Shown: positions 7,257-15,466 of the stretch, piece after piece
Layout: each line of letters starts with the position of its first letter
Numbering within the stretch: the first letter of the stretch is position 1
Assembly: GCA_030649775.1 (NCBI GenBank)
Contig: JAUSFR010000013.1
Coordinates: 1-35,161 of the forward strand
Direction of reading: 5' to 3'
Origin: a bacterium
GTDB taxonomy: Bacteria; Patescibacteriota; Minisyncoccia; Phycocordibacterales; UBA10002
Length of the DNA stretch: 35,161 nt
Position numbers and translations under genes: made by a program
The notes under the pieces: generated by a model
Seen by the model: only the letters and a program-made list of their open reading frames with translations
Database searches by the model: none
What the model was told of the DNA's origin: nothing

Positions 7257-7268
7257 AGTACCGTCACT

Positions 7269-8351
7269 ATGACCAACGTCTATATAGAACAACAAGGACT
7301 TCCCGAACTTACTCCCTCACTCGTTTTCTGGCCAAACTATCGGTTTCCGATAAAGGAGAGCAGGCTGTTTCTGCGTGACATTATGGCACAGTACTCGGAG
7401 CCGTTTTTCAATCTGGTTGACCGAAAGGAGGAGGCCGACTTTTTTGCCGTTCCGTTTGAGTATTTTGACGTCGTAGACGGATTTGGTTCATATCTTGCGC
7501 GTGTGTATGCTTCCGCGAAAGAGGCAGGGAAAAAAGTGTTGCTTTTTGACTATACCGACTATGTGGACCGCGTTCCCACTCTTCCCAAGCATGCCGTACT
7601 CTTTCGCGTTTCCGCCTACCGGCACCACAAAAAAGAGAACGAGTTCGTGATGCCGTATTTTGTGCAGGACTTTGGTTCGCTTCCGTTTTCCACGAAGTCG
7701 CCGGAGCCGGTCATCGGTTTTTGCGGACTTTCGGGGTACGGGCGCTTCCCTCAGTCGATCAAAGCGGAAGTTAAATGGTACATGACCGCCGTCACACTGT
7801 TTCTTCAGGGCGACCGTTTGCGAGCGGTGCACCGCAAGGGAATCTACTGGAGAAAGCAGAGCCTTTCCGTGTTACGGCAAACGGCGGGCATTAAACCCGC
7901 GTTTGTGGAACGTCATGCCTACTCGCTCCACCGCGACAGTGTGGAGGGAACTCCCGAGAGGATACGCGCCGAGTACACGGAGAACCTGCGTGCCTCGCAT
8001 CTCGCGCTTGTGGTTCGCGGGGACGCCAATGCCTCGCAACGTTTCTATGAGGCTCTGTCTGCGGGGCGTATCCCACTCTTCCTTGATACCAATTGTGTCC
8101 TCCCGCTTGAAGAGCTCGTTCCCTACGATAGCGGTATGCTACGCGTGCCGTGGACGGGGCTACGTACCCTCGGAGAGGTTGCGTCAAAGCGGTATACTAT
8201 GCTTACCGATACGGCCTTTATGGAAATGGAGCGGTCGGCGCGAAGGATTTTTCAGGGTTATCTCAAACTGGACCGTTACTTCGCTATCGTGTTTGATAAG
8301 GTGCATTCGCCGTATAGGAACGTGCTCTACGGCGCGACACATCATGAGTAA
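7269..8351 (+). CDS. Exostosin-like glycosyltransferase (GT47 type)
   Basis: A 360-residue protein. The C-terminal half carries the exostosin signature: RFYEALSAGRIPLFLDTN followed by LPLEELVPY. In GT47 proteins this region binds the nucleotide sugar. Upstream RKGIYWRKQSLSVL resembles the basic R/K-rich strand that precedes it in the family, and the N-terminal half has the ADFFAVPFEYFD segment typical of exostosin acceptor domains. No signal peptide or membrane anchor is visible, unlike the Golgi enzymes, so it is probably cytoplasmic. It follows the GT4 by 12 bases and its stop overlaps the next start by 8 bases. Family call good, activity unknown. Confidence 0.75.
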   Translation: MTNVYIEQQGLPELTPSLVFWPNYRFPIKESRLFLRDIMAQYSEPFFNLVDRKEEADFFAVPFEYFDVVDGFGSYLARVYASAKEAGKKVLLFDYTDYVDRVPTLPKHAVLFRVSAYRHHKKENEFVMPYFVQDFGSLPFSTKSPEPVIGFCGLSGYGRFPQSIKAEVKWYMTAVTLFLQGDRLRAVHRKGIYWRKQSLSVLRQTAGIKPAFVERHAYSLHRDSVEGTPERIRAEYTENLRASHLALVVRGDANASQRFYEALSAGRIPLFLDTNCVLPLEELVPYDSGMLRVPWTGLRTLGEVASKRYTMLTDTAFMEMERSARRIFQGYLKLDRYFAIVFDKVHSPYRNVLYGATHHE

Positions 8352-9210
8352 TGCTTCACCAAAGAAAAAAGTGCTCATCACGGGAGCAATGGGTTTTACA
8401 GGGAGACACCTTGCCTCGCTTCTTTCCCGTGACCAAACACTCGTGCTTACGCTTTCGGGTCTTTCGCCAGAGGCCAACCTCTTAAACTTTTCTGAATGCG
8501 ACTTCTTAAATCCATCTTCGGTCAAAGGTCTTATCACGGAAAGTCAGCCGGACCAGATTTACCACCTTATCGGGAGCTATACGAACGAGTATGAAAGAGA
8601 TTACGCGTCAAATGTGCTCTCCACCAAACATTTGCTTGACGCGGTGCGCGAGGCAGGCACAAACAGCCGTGTGCTTCTTGTGGGAAGTTCCGCGGAGTAC
8701 GGGTTTCCCGATGACCCCACTCTTCCCGTGAGGGAGATACACCCCCTTCGCCCTGTGTCCGTCTATGGCCTCGTGAAGGTGTATCAGCATACTCTCGCGG
8801 GTACCTATAGTCGGCTCTACAATATGGATATCGTGGAAGTTCGGCCCTTCAATCTCAAAGGAAAGGGTATCTCCTCGCTTCTCTTTGTCGGAAAGATGGA
8901 GGAGGAGATACGGAGATACAAAAACGGAGAGATACAAAGCATCGTTACGGGCGATTTGTCGGTAGAGCGCGACTATATTGATATTGACGAGGCAATCAAG
9001 TACTATCGGAGGGTTCAAGAGGCAGGGAAAACGGGGGAGGTCTATAACGTGGGGAGCGGTAAGGCTTCCTCACTACGGGACGTCCTTTCGGAGATGCTCA
9101 AAGTGGAGGGTCTTACGATGGATATCGTGAAAGAAGGGAAGCACGCGGTACCCGGCAAAATGGTCGTCCCCAAGCTTTTTGCGGATATCACGAGCCTAAA
9201 AAAATTGTAA
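8344..9210 (+). CDS. Rmd-like NAD(P)-dependent SDR (4-keto-6-deoxyhexose reductase type)
   Basis: A 288-residue extended SDR. The frame is open from 7903, but the Rossmann start (KVLITGAMGFTG, residues 9-20) places the start at ATG 8344. The Ser/Glu site is GSSAEYG (114-120) and the catalytic pair is Tyr141/Lys145 in VYGLVK. The segments LPVREIHPLRPVSVYG and VEVRPFN match GDP-4-keto-6-deoxy-D-mannose reductase (Rmd) and GDP-mannose 4,6-dehydratase relatives. The predicted role is reduction or epimerisation of a GDP-linked keto-sugar. No clear GDP-mannose 4,6-dehydratase (Gmd) partner is seen in the window. The substrate is inferred only from the family. Confidence 0.8.
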   Translation: MSNASPKKKVLITGAMGFTGRHLASLLSRDQTLVLTLSGLSPEANLLNFSECDFLNPSSVKGLITESQPDQIYHLIGSYTNEYERDYASNVLSTKHLLDAVREAGTNSRVLLVGSSAEYGFPDDPTLPVREIHPLRPVSVYGLVKVYQHTLAGTYSRLYNMDIVEVRPFNLKGKGISSLLFVGKMEEEIRRYKNGEIQSIVTGDLSVERDYIDIDEAIKYYRRVQEAGKTGEVYNVGSGKASSLRDVLSEMLKVEGLTMDIVKEGKHAVPGKMVVPKLFADITSLKKL

Positions 9211-9224
9211 ATCAGGTAATTGGT

Positions 9225-10157
9225 ATGCGAACACTCACCATCATCGCTCCGGTCTATAACGAGGAGGAGGTCATCGCGGATTTTTACCGCGAGCTCAAAG
9301 TGGAACTCGGCAAGCTTTCGGGCTACAGTGCGAGTATGCTTTTTGTGGTTGGACGGGGGAGCGACCGCACGCTTCCGATTTTAAAAGAGCTCGCCTCAAA
9401 AGACAAGAGTCTTCGGGTACTCTGGCTCTCGTCACGGTTCGGACATCAGATGCAACTTCTCGCGGGTATTGACCATGCGGAGAGTGATGTTCTCATTATG
9501 ATGGACTCCGATTTACAGCATCCGCCGAGCGTTATTCCGAAGCTCCTCGCCGAGTTTGAGAAAGGGAGTGATGTGGTTTACACCATTCGCGAAAAAACCG
9601 CCGACCAGAGTTTTTACCGCAAGTGGAGTTCGGATATTTTCTACTGGTTTTTGAACCGCATATCGGATGTGCGCATTAGTGGTAATGCCGCCGATTTCAG
9701 ACTTATCTCCCGCAAGGTCGCGAAGGTACTTCAACAGGAGATTCGCGAGCGCAACTTATTTTTGAGGGGTATTATTCCCTGGCTGGGCTTTAATCAGGTG
9801 GGCGTCCACTTTGTCGCAAACCCCCGAAAGGCGGGGAAGAGCAAATATTCGCTCTCACACCTTATTACGTTCGGACTCGCTGGTGTGGTGTCCTTCAGCC
9901 GAAAACCTCTTCGGGTGGCGATTGTCGTGGGGCTTGTGGTCGCTACGTTAGGTTTCCTGTATGCACTCTTTGTCACCGTGCAGTCGTTTATGAGTAAGAG
10001 CCTCCCTGAAGGATGGGCGACCGTTATCGTGCTCCTCTCCGTCTTCGGAGGGTTACAACTCGTGTTTCTCGGCGTGCTCGGTGAATACATTGGTGCGATT
10101 TTTGACGAGGTAAAAAAACGACCGCATTATATCGTGGATGAGAAGATTAATTTCTAA
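9225..10157 (+). CDS. Polyprenyl-phosphate glycosyltransferase, GT2 (GtrB/DPM-like)
   Basis: A 310-residue GT2 with the start TIIAPVYNEEEVI, metal-binding DSD in MMDSDLQHPP (94-96), SGNAADFRLISR and AGKSKYS. Two C-terminal transmembrane helices follow (about 230-255 and 265-290). This is the architecture of GtrB/ArnC-type enzymes that put a sugar on undecaprenyl phosphate. It pairs naturally with gtrA upstream and the GT39-like gene downstream. The usual DDGS nucleotide-binding motif after strand 2 is replaced by VVGRGSDRT (41-49), so both Asp are gone while the flanks are intact. This may be a real change or a local sequence error. Confidence 0.88.
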   Translation: MRTLTIIAPVYNEEEVIADFYRELKVELGKLSGYSASMLFVVGRGSDRTLPILKELASKDKSLRVLWLSSRFGHQMQLLAGIDHAESDVLIMMDSDLQHPPSVIPKLLAEFEKGSDVVYTIREKTADQSFYRKWSSDIFYWFLNRISDVRISGNAADFRLISRKVAKVLQQEIRERNLFLRGIIPWLGFNQVGVHFVANPRKAGKSKYSLSHLITFGLAGVVSFSRKPLRVAIVVGLVVATLGFLYALFVTVQSFMSKSLPEGWATVIVLLSVFGGLQLVFLGVLGEYIGAIFDEVKKRPHYIVDEKINF

Positions 10158-10217
10158 TTTCCCCGCCTGCGCTGAAGCAATTTCCGAGGCCAGGTACTAT
10201 AGCTACTTTCAGAAAGA

Positions 10218-10340
10218 ACCAAAGCACAATGTCCAAAAAACCAAACAAAGCACAATGTTTCAAAAAATCAAACGAGCACGGTTTGTGTTTTTGAGATTTG
10301 TGTAGTTTGTTTGGTCTTTGTGTACTGTGTTTTGTAAAGT
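10218..10340. repeat. AT-rich imperfect inverted repeat (CCAAACAAAGCACAATG type)
   Basis: The 203-base gap 10158-10360 holds a long imperfect palindrome centred near 10277. The exact core arms are ACCAAACAAA (10240-10249) and TTTGTTTGGT (10306-10315), with flanking CACAATG/CACAGT-like pairs. Similar sequence recurs at 25196-25345 and, one-armed, near 28660-28728. No gene is seen in the gap. Confidence 0.7.
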
Positions 10341-10360
10341 TTAAAATAGGTAATTGCATT

Positions 10361-11887
10361 ATGTCAGCAAATCTCACAAAAATCATACGCACGCACTCCT
10401 CTTTCTGGTTTTTGTTTGCCGTGCTTTTATTCGTGAATATCTATTCGCTTTCCACGCTCACGACCAAACCCGCCTACTGGTATGACGAGGCGATTAACGT
10501 GGAGCTCGCGCGTAATTTCAGCGACTTCGGAAAGCTTGACCTCGTTGTCGCACCCAATACGTTTTCGGAGCAGGGTGCAACCGTGGGTTCCACTGGGTTT
10601 CCGGTGACCGTGCCTCTCGCCGGATTTTTTAAACTCTTTGGATTCGGCCTTACCGAAGCGCGTGCCTATATGCTCATCTGGATGAGTGCGCTTATCATCG
10701 TCTTCTTTTTTATCGCGCGAGAACTGTGGGGTCCGTTTGCCTCGTATGGTGGTACGCTCCTCCTCGCCACGTTCGCGCCGTTCTACGGCAACGGGCGGAG
10801 CGTGATGGGGGAGATACCCGGGTTTCTCTTTTTTCTGTGCGCCTATTATCTCTTTGAACGGAAAAAGTGGCTCTGGGCGGGATTTCTCCTCGGCCTCGCG
10901 GTTGTGTCCAAACCTTCCGTCTATCTTTTTCTCATTCCCGCCTTCGCGCTGGTCGTACTGCTTCAAAGTGACCTCTGGAAAAGGAAACTAGTGAATCTCA
11001 TTGCCGTGGGCTTTGGCGCGGTGCTTGCACTTGTGCCTTGGTTCGCGATTTACGCGAGTGAAGTGTCGCGGGGAGGGCTTGCCCAAAATATCCTCAATCA
11101 TTTCAAAAATCCGTACGCAGAGGCGGGAGTGAGCGCGCTTACCAATATCCACACCAATCTGCCTACACTCCTTACCTCCACAACCCTCCTCTATATGTGG
11201 GTACTGCTTTTCGGTGTCATCATTGCACTGTGTATAGAGCGAGGATTACTACGAGAGCATAAAAATATCCTTATTCTTTCGCTGGTGTATATTCCTCTTT
11301 CACTTGTCCAATATTTGAAGAGCTTCGGGTACCTGCGGTATCTCATCGCCACCGAGTTTTTGATATTCCTGTTGTTTCTTCTTGCGCTTCCGGCACTCGC
11401 GCGGTTTGCCGCGAATCTTTTCGGTCTTCCCCGCCTGCCTGCGCAGGCAGGCGAAAGCGGGGACCCAGCAGGGGATGTAAAAAGAAAGAACTGGATTCCC
11501 GTTTTCACGGGAATGACTGTGGCCATTTTGGTGCTGATGCAGACCGTACACCTATTCGCGTTCTCCGACCTCTACGCTTCCGAAAAAACGCAAAAAACAA
11601 TTCTCTATCTGTATACGAACTATCCGACGGGCACTATCGGAGTCGTTAATGTACCCCAAATCGCAAGCTTCATTCCCTCATTCCAAAAATATCAATCTCT
11701 TTCCACCTATGGACTGTGGAACTTCGGCCCACGTATTCTGTATTTGTCCGGAGATAAATTGCCGAGCACGCTTGTGACCGAGTCGGGAGAGACGGGTTTT
11801 TCCGCGGAAGAAAAAGAGATTCTGAACGCGCGGTATACGCGCGACAGCGCATTCACCGAAGGCTTCTCCATCTATACGAGAAAATAG
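10361..11887 (+). CDS. GT39-like membrane glycosyltransferase (PMT/ArnT type)
   Basis: A 508-residue multi-spanning protein. The start is at ATG 10361, in frame with an open stretch from 10298 that lies in repeat DNA. After the first helix the luminal/periplasmic loop carries YWYDEAIN (Asp42-Glu43), the catalytic acidic pair position of GT39/GT83-like GT-C enzymes. These use polyprenyl-phosphate sugars to glycosylate proteins or lipids outside the membrane. Many hydrophobic helices follow, then a soluble C-terminal segment. About 30 residues (357-385, including WIPVFTGMT) come from an inserted palindromic repeat between two helices, without breaking the frame. The upstream GT2 is a likely donor-maker. 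Confidence 0.8.
   Translation: MSANLTKIIRTHSSFWFLFAVLLFVNIYSLSTLTTKPAYWYDEAINVELARNFSDFGKLDLVVAPNTFSEQGATVGSTGFPVTVPLAGFFKLFGFGLTEARAYMLIWMSALIIVFFFIARELWGPFASYGGTLLLATFAPFYGNGRSVMGEIPGFLFFLCAYYLFERKKWLWAGFLLGLAVVSKPSVYLFLIPAFALVVLLQSDLWKRKLVNLIAVGFGAVLALVPWFAIYASEVSRGGLAQNILNHFKNPYAEAGVSALTNIHTNLPTLLTSTTLLYMWVLLFGVIIALCIERGLLREHKNILILSLVYIPLSLVQYLKSFGYLRYLIATEFLIFLLFLLALPALARFAANLFGLPRLPAQAGESGDPAGDVKRKNWIPVFTGMTVAILVLMQTVHLFAFSDLYASEKTQKTILYLYTNYPTGTIGVVNVPQIASFIPSFQKYQSLSTYGLWNFGPRILYLSGDKLPSTLVTESGETGFSAEEKEILNARYTRDSAFTEGFSIYTRK
11430..11519 (+). repeat. REP/MITE-like palindromic element inserted in frame
   Basis: It contains the palindrome CCTGCCTGC-GCAGGCAGG (11434-11451) and the hairpin ATTCCCG-TTTTCA-CGGGAAT (11495-11514), flanked by GGGGACCCAGC and CTGG. 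Read in this frame it encodes NWIPVFTGMT, which resembles the WIPAFAGMT peptide I know from a palindromic repeat scattered through many bacterial genomes. It lies inside a GT39-like gene. Confidence 0.75.
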
Positions 11888-11914
11888 GTGAATAAGAAAA
11901 AAGCGAACACCCGT

Positions 11915-13339
11915 TTAAGGTTGCGGGATTTCCTCCACATTTGTTACCGGCGCAAGCTCGCTTTCTTTTGACGCGGTGGAAAAATTAGCGTTTCGCCGAG
12001 TGCCATATTTTTCCGTGAGGCCGTGTATTCCATACACGGCGAAGACAAGAATGAATGCATTTACGGGAAACCGGAACCGCGCGTTCACCGAAAGGCCGAC
12101 CGCGACCGTGGTGAGGACGAAGTAGGCGATGATAAGCAGTACAAAAATTCCCTTCGCTCGCTCTTGTGGTGCCTTGAGATAGCGCAGAGTACCTATGATG
12201 AAGCACAGGGCGATACCAATCCAGAGGAGTCTACCGAGGATAACAAAAAGCAGGGGACTCAAGAGAAGCGGACGTAGGCGGGCGAGTGTTTCTAGTGGAG
12301 ACGAGAAAAACAGAGAGAACGCAGGGCGTTCAAGTCGGAGTGTTGGCTCGGCTCCCACTCGGTAGAGAATATCAAGGTATCCGTCGTGCGTGAAAAAAGT
12401 GAGTAGAGTGACCCCCGATGATTTCAGAGCCCCTACGGGGTGGAGCTTCAAAAGTTCTACCGCGCGCTGTTTATAGTAGGGGGCGTTCGTAAGGTTAATA
12501 TCTTCAAAGTTCGCGAGCTGTCCTTCTCCTGCGTAGAACTCCCGTTTCGCTTCCTCAAAACCTTGGTGCTTTTCAAACGCGATAGCCGAGGGAAGGAGGT
12601 ATCCAAACGGAACGCTCGCGTACTGCGCCGAGAGCGCGGGGTTGTGGAACAGGATGAAATTGCGGAGCATCCACGGTGAGAGGACGGCAAAAAAGATAAC
12701 GAGGAAGAGAGCGCTGTGGCGCAGTGCTCGCGCACGCTCCCTCCAGAGGAGATAGCAGATGGTTACAATAATCAGGAGCGGAAGGTACTGTGTCGTGGGT
12801 CGTGCGAGGGTCGCGAGCGCGAGAAGGAGCGACGAGCCGGCAAGGACGGAAGCACGTTTATTTTTCCAGTAGTCCAAAAAGAATGCCATGCTTCCGAGAA
12901 ACAAAACCGTAAAGAGCGTTTCGTTGCGTATCGTCGTCGTGAGCTCCACGGAAAACGGTTCAATCGCAAGAACAACCGCGACGGCAAGCGCGACCCATCT
13001 TTGCGGGATAAGTTCGCGCGCGATTTTGTAACCCAAAAGCGGAATAAGGCTACCGAGAATAATCTGCGCTATAAGCACCGCACCGTAACTTTTGAACACA
13101 TAGACCAGTCCCGCCATAAGGAGCGGGTAGAGGATGGTCCGTATGGAATCAGGGACAAACGGGGGAGCAAGGTCGCGCGAAAACCCGTTACCGTGAAGCA
13201 GATTTTCCGTGAGCTGGTAGTATCCGTCAAACGCGGGAAAGGCCGTCGTAAACGAGCCGGACTCCGTGAGCGCGACGAAGAAAAAGAGCGTTCGCGTGAA
13301 AAGAGCGAGGAAAAAAATCAGCCACAGCGTTCGAAACAT
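11915..13339 (-). CDS. GT39-like membrane glycosyltransferase
   Basis: A 474-residue multi-spanning protein. It begins with a hydrophobic helix (MFRTLWLIFFLALF), then a first outer loop containing FPAFDGYYQLTENLLHGNGF. The Asp38 region is where GT-C enzymes of the PMT_2/ArnT type hold their catalytic acid. Later hydrophobic blocks, AIEPFSVELTTTIRNE and SPWMLRNF are typical of GT39-like bacterial proteins. The C-terminal 35 residues are polar. It converges on the previous GT39-like gene with only 27 bases between, and is divergent from the GT2 at 13382 with 42 bases between. Predicted to transfer a sugar from a polyprenyl-phosphate donor on the outer face. Confidence 0.78.
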   Translation of the reverse strand: MFRTLWLIFFLALFTRTLFFFVALTESGSFTTAFPAFDGYYQLTENLLHGNGFSRDLAPPFVPDSIRTILYPLLMAGLVYVFKSYGAVLIAQIILGSLIPLLGYKIARELIPQRWVALAVAVVLAIEPFSVELTTTIRNETLFTVLFLGSMAFFLDYWKNKRASVLAGSSLLLALATLARPTTQYLPLLIIVTICYLLWRERARALRHSALFLVIFFAVLSPWMLRNFILFHNPALSAQYASVPFGYLLPSAIAFEKHQGFEEAKREFYAGEGQLANFEDINLTNAPYYKQRAVELLKLHPVGALKSSGVTLLTFFTHDGYLDILYRVGAEPTLRLERPAFSLFFSSPLETLARLRPLLLSPLLFVILGRLLWIGIALCFIIGTLRYLKAPQERAKGIFVLLIIAYFVLTTVAVGLSVNARFRFPVNAFILVFAVYGIHGLTEKYGTRRNANFSTASKESELAPVTNVEEIPQP

Positions 13340-13345
13340 AGTTGT

Positions 13346-13374
13346 TTTACTTTAACTCCGAGACCATTTATAAT
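13346..13374 (+). promoter_or_regulatory. Candidate leaderless promoter of the GT2/methyltransferase operon
   Basis: TTTACT (13346-13351), a 17-base spacer, then TATAAT (13369-13374), 7 bases before ATG 13382. No Shine-Dalgarno fits in the gap, so the mRNA would begin at the start codon. It lies in the 42-base divergent space. Confidence 0.6.
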
Positions 13375-13381
13375 CACCCCC

Positions 13382-14140
13382 ATGTCACTCCTAAGCGAGA
13401 AGCCGAACATCATAGGAATGATTCCGGCGTATAACTGTGCCCATCTTCTTTTGCGCGCCTTTGAGCAAGTCCCCAAACAATATTTTGATGATATCATCAT
13501 CGTTGACGACGGGTCAACCGACGACACACTCGCAGTCGCGAAAACCTTGGGTGCTAAAGTCTTTACGCATCCGCATTCAGGATATGGCGGGAACATTAAG
13601 TATGCCATCAAAAAAGCGATTGAACTCGGCGCGGACTATATGATTGAAATTCATGGGGACGGACAGTATGACCCCGAAAATATCCCCACGGCCATAGAGA
13701 AAATAAAAAACGAGCAACCCGATTTTCTGCTCGGTTCGCGCTTCACGAGTATCCTCGGGCCACTTCGGGACAAGATGCCACTTCCGCGGTATCTTGCGAA
13801 TCTCGGCATGAGCCTCATTGACCGCGCGGTGCTCCGTCTCCCGCTCACGGAGTTTCATCAGGGATTTCGCGTGTACAGCAGGCGTCTCATTGAACGCGTC
13901 GGACTTCAAGATACGAGTGACGACCATTTGTTCAGTTTTCAGATTATCGCCAAGGCCGCGTTTTTTAAAATGAAAGTAATGGAAATTCCGGTGCGGTGCG
14001 ACTATTCGGGAGAGCACACTTCCATCAGTCTCACGCGCTCATTCGTGTACGCTACGCATACGTTTGGTGTGCTCGGGCTTTACCTCTTTGCAAAACTCGG
14101 CTTCAAAACGCGTTTGTTCAAAGATGAAGGTGTCCACTAA
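13382..14140 (+). CDS. GT2 glycosyltransferase, DPM1-like
   Basis: A 252-residue GT2. The frame stays open far upstream across the opposite-strand gene. The true start is ATG 13382, where MSLLSEKPNIIGMIPAYN leads into the nucleotide-binding strand. Intact motifs are IVDDGSTDDT and the metal site IEIHGDGQYDP, then LLGSRF and the acceptor-side region EFHQGFRVYSRR. This matches polyprenyl/dolichol-phosphate sugar synthases of the DPM1 type, soluble or peripherally bound. It would load polyprenyl phosphate on the cytoplasmic face for one of the GT39-like enzymes. First gene of an operon with the C-methyltransferase, 6 bases apart. Confidence 0.87.
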   Translation: MSLLSEKPNIIGMIPAYNCAHLLLRAFEQVPKQYFDDIIIVDDGSTDDTLAVAKTLGAKVFTHPHSGYGGNIKYAIKKAIELGADYMIEIHGDGQYDPENIPTAIEKIKNEQPDFLLGSRFTSILGPLRDKMPLPRYLANLGMSLIDRAVLRLPLTEFHQGFRVYSRRLIERVGLQDTSDDHLFSFQIIAKAAFFKMKVMEIPVRCDYSGEHTSISLTRSFVYATHTFGVLGLYLFAKLGFKTRLFKDEGVH

Positions 14141-14146
14141 TTCTCT

Positions 14147-15394
14147 ATGTCAAAACTTTTAACACAAAAAAAGGCGTGTCGGATTTGTCGCGGTAAGGAG
14201 GTGGGGAAGGTTCTTTCCTTCGGCCCGACTCCGCTCGCGAACGCGTTCCTTACCGAGGGCGAACTGCGTGACGCCGAATCCTATTTTCCGCTTGACGTCT
14301 ATCTCTGCAAAAATTGCGGGCTCCTGCAACTTATGGATGTCGTCGCCCCCGAGGTGCTCTTCAAGGACTATGTGTATGTTTCGTCCACGTCTCCGGTATT
14401 CGTGGAGCACTTCAACCGATTTGCGGAGACGATGTGCGACCGCTTTTCTCTCGGGAAACATTCACTCGCGATTGACATCGGTTCAAATGACGGGATATTG
14501 CTTTTGCCGTTCGTGCGAAAAGGCGTGCGGGTTTTGGGGATTGAACCGGACAAAGCCATTGGCGCTGTCGCCAAGAAGGCCGGAGTAGAAACGGTAAGCG
14601 CATTCTTTAGCTCCGCACTCGCGAAAAAGATAGTAAAAGAATACGGGAAGGCCGACCTCATCACCGCTACCAATGTCTTCGCCCACATAGACGATATCCA
14701 CGAGGTAGCCAAAGGAGTCAAACTGCTTCTCAAAGTGGATGGTGTATTCATCATTGAAGTGCCGTACCTCGTTGATTTTCTGGAGCAGAATCTTTTTGAC
14801 ACGGTGTACCACGAGCACCTGTCGTATTTCAGCGTGACGGCACTTAACGCATTCTTTGAACGGGCGGGGATGCGCCTTACTCACGTAGAGCGGGTGGAAA
14901 CGCACGGAGGGTCACTCCGCGTTTTCGCGACGAGGAAGGATTCCTCACGCCGTAGCTCACCCGCCGTGAAATCGTTTATGCAGGCGGAGAAGAAAATGGA
15001 GCTTGGCGTAGAGAGCACCTACGCTACCTATGGGCTTCGCATTCAGGAAAACCGTGCGAAACTTATCTCACTTCTTTCGGGTTTAAAGCAGGAAGGGAAG
15101 ACGATTGCGGGGTATGGTGCTCCGGCAAAAGGGAACACACTGCTCAACTTCTTCTCTATCGGCAGTGACCTTCTAAGCTATATCGTTGATGACAGTCCCC
15201 ACAAGCAAGGGCGGTATACGCCGGGGAAACGAATACCCGTCGTGTCTCGCGACAAACTTATCACGCACCCTCCGGATTACCTCCTCATTATCGCGTGGAA
15301 TTTTGCCCCATCCATTATGGCGAAGAACGAAGAGTTTAGACGGCGGGGAGGGAAGTTTATCATTCCGGTTCCAACCCCTCGTATTATAAAATAA
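14147..15394 (+). CDS. NDP-sugar C-methyltransferase family protein
   Basis: A 415-residue three-part methyltransferase. The N-terminal zinc site is CRIC (Cys11, Cys14) with CKNC (Cys54, Cys57). The central SAM-binding domain has IDIGSNDG (109-116). A C-terminal domain begins near GKTIAGYGAPAKGNTLL. This order (Methyltransf_13, SAM domain, Methyltransf_14) is that of the NDP-ketosugar C-3-methyltransferases (TylC3, NovU, TcaB9), at about the usual 410 residues. VYHEHLSYFS, a conserved active-site segment, is intact. In context it would branch-methylate a keto-deoxysugar nucleotide. Which sugar is not known, since no complete 2,6-dideoxysugar pathway is visible. Confidence 0.85.
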   Translation: MSKLLTQKKACRICRGKEVGKVLSFGPTPLANAFLTEGELRDAESYFPLDVYLCKNCGLLQLMDVVAPEVLFKDYVYVSSTSPVFVEHFNRFAETMCDRFSLGKHSLAIDIGSNDGILLLPFVRKGVRVLGIEPDKAIGAVAKKAGVETVSAFFSSALAKKIVKEYGKADLITATNVFAHIDDIHEVAKGVKLLLKVDGVFIIEVPYLVDFLEQNLFDTVYHEHLSYFSVTALNAFFERAGMRLTHVERVETHGGSLRVFATRKDSSRRSSPAVKSFMQAEKKMELGVESTYATYGLRIQENRAKLISLLSGLKQEGKTIAGYGAPAKGNTLLNFFSIGSDLLSYIVDDSPHKQGRYTPGKRIPVVSRDKLITHPPDYLLIIAWNFAPSIMAKNEEFRRRGGKFIIPVPTPRIIK

Positions 15395-15429
15395 GCACGC
15401 ACTACCGCGTATAAGAAAGTAAAGTAGAT

Positions 15430-15458
15430 TTGGTTATTGTTTCTTGGTTATTGATTAT
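15430..15458 (+). promoter_or_regulatory. Possible promoter before the UXS-like gene
   Basis: TTGGTT (15430-15435), a 17-base spacer, then GATTAT (15453-15458), 8 bases before ATG 15467. TTGGTTATTG occurs twice (15430-15439, 15444-15453). No Shine-Dalgarno is seen. Only moderate matches, so tentative. Confidence 0.35.
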
Positions 15459-15466
15459 TTACCTCT

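Noticed and set aside
7903-8343. 147-codon upstream extension of the Rmd-like SDR
   Set aside because: It is the exostosin-like gene read in another frame. The SDR Rossmann fold begins right after ATG 8344.
12716-13381. 222-codon upstream extension of the GT2 at 13382
   Set aside because: It is the antisense of the GT39-like gene, rich in Lys/Arg/Glu with no fold. A promoter lies just before 13382.
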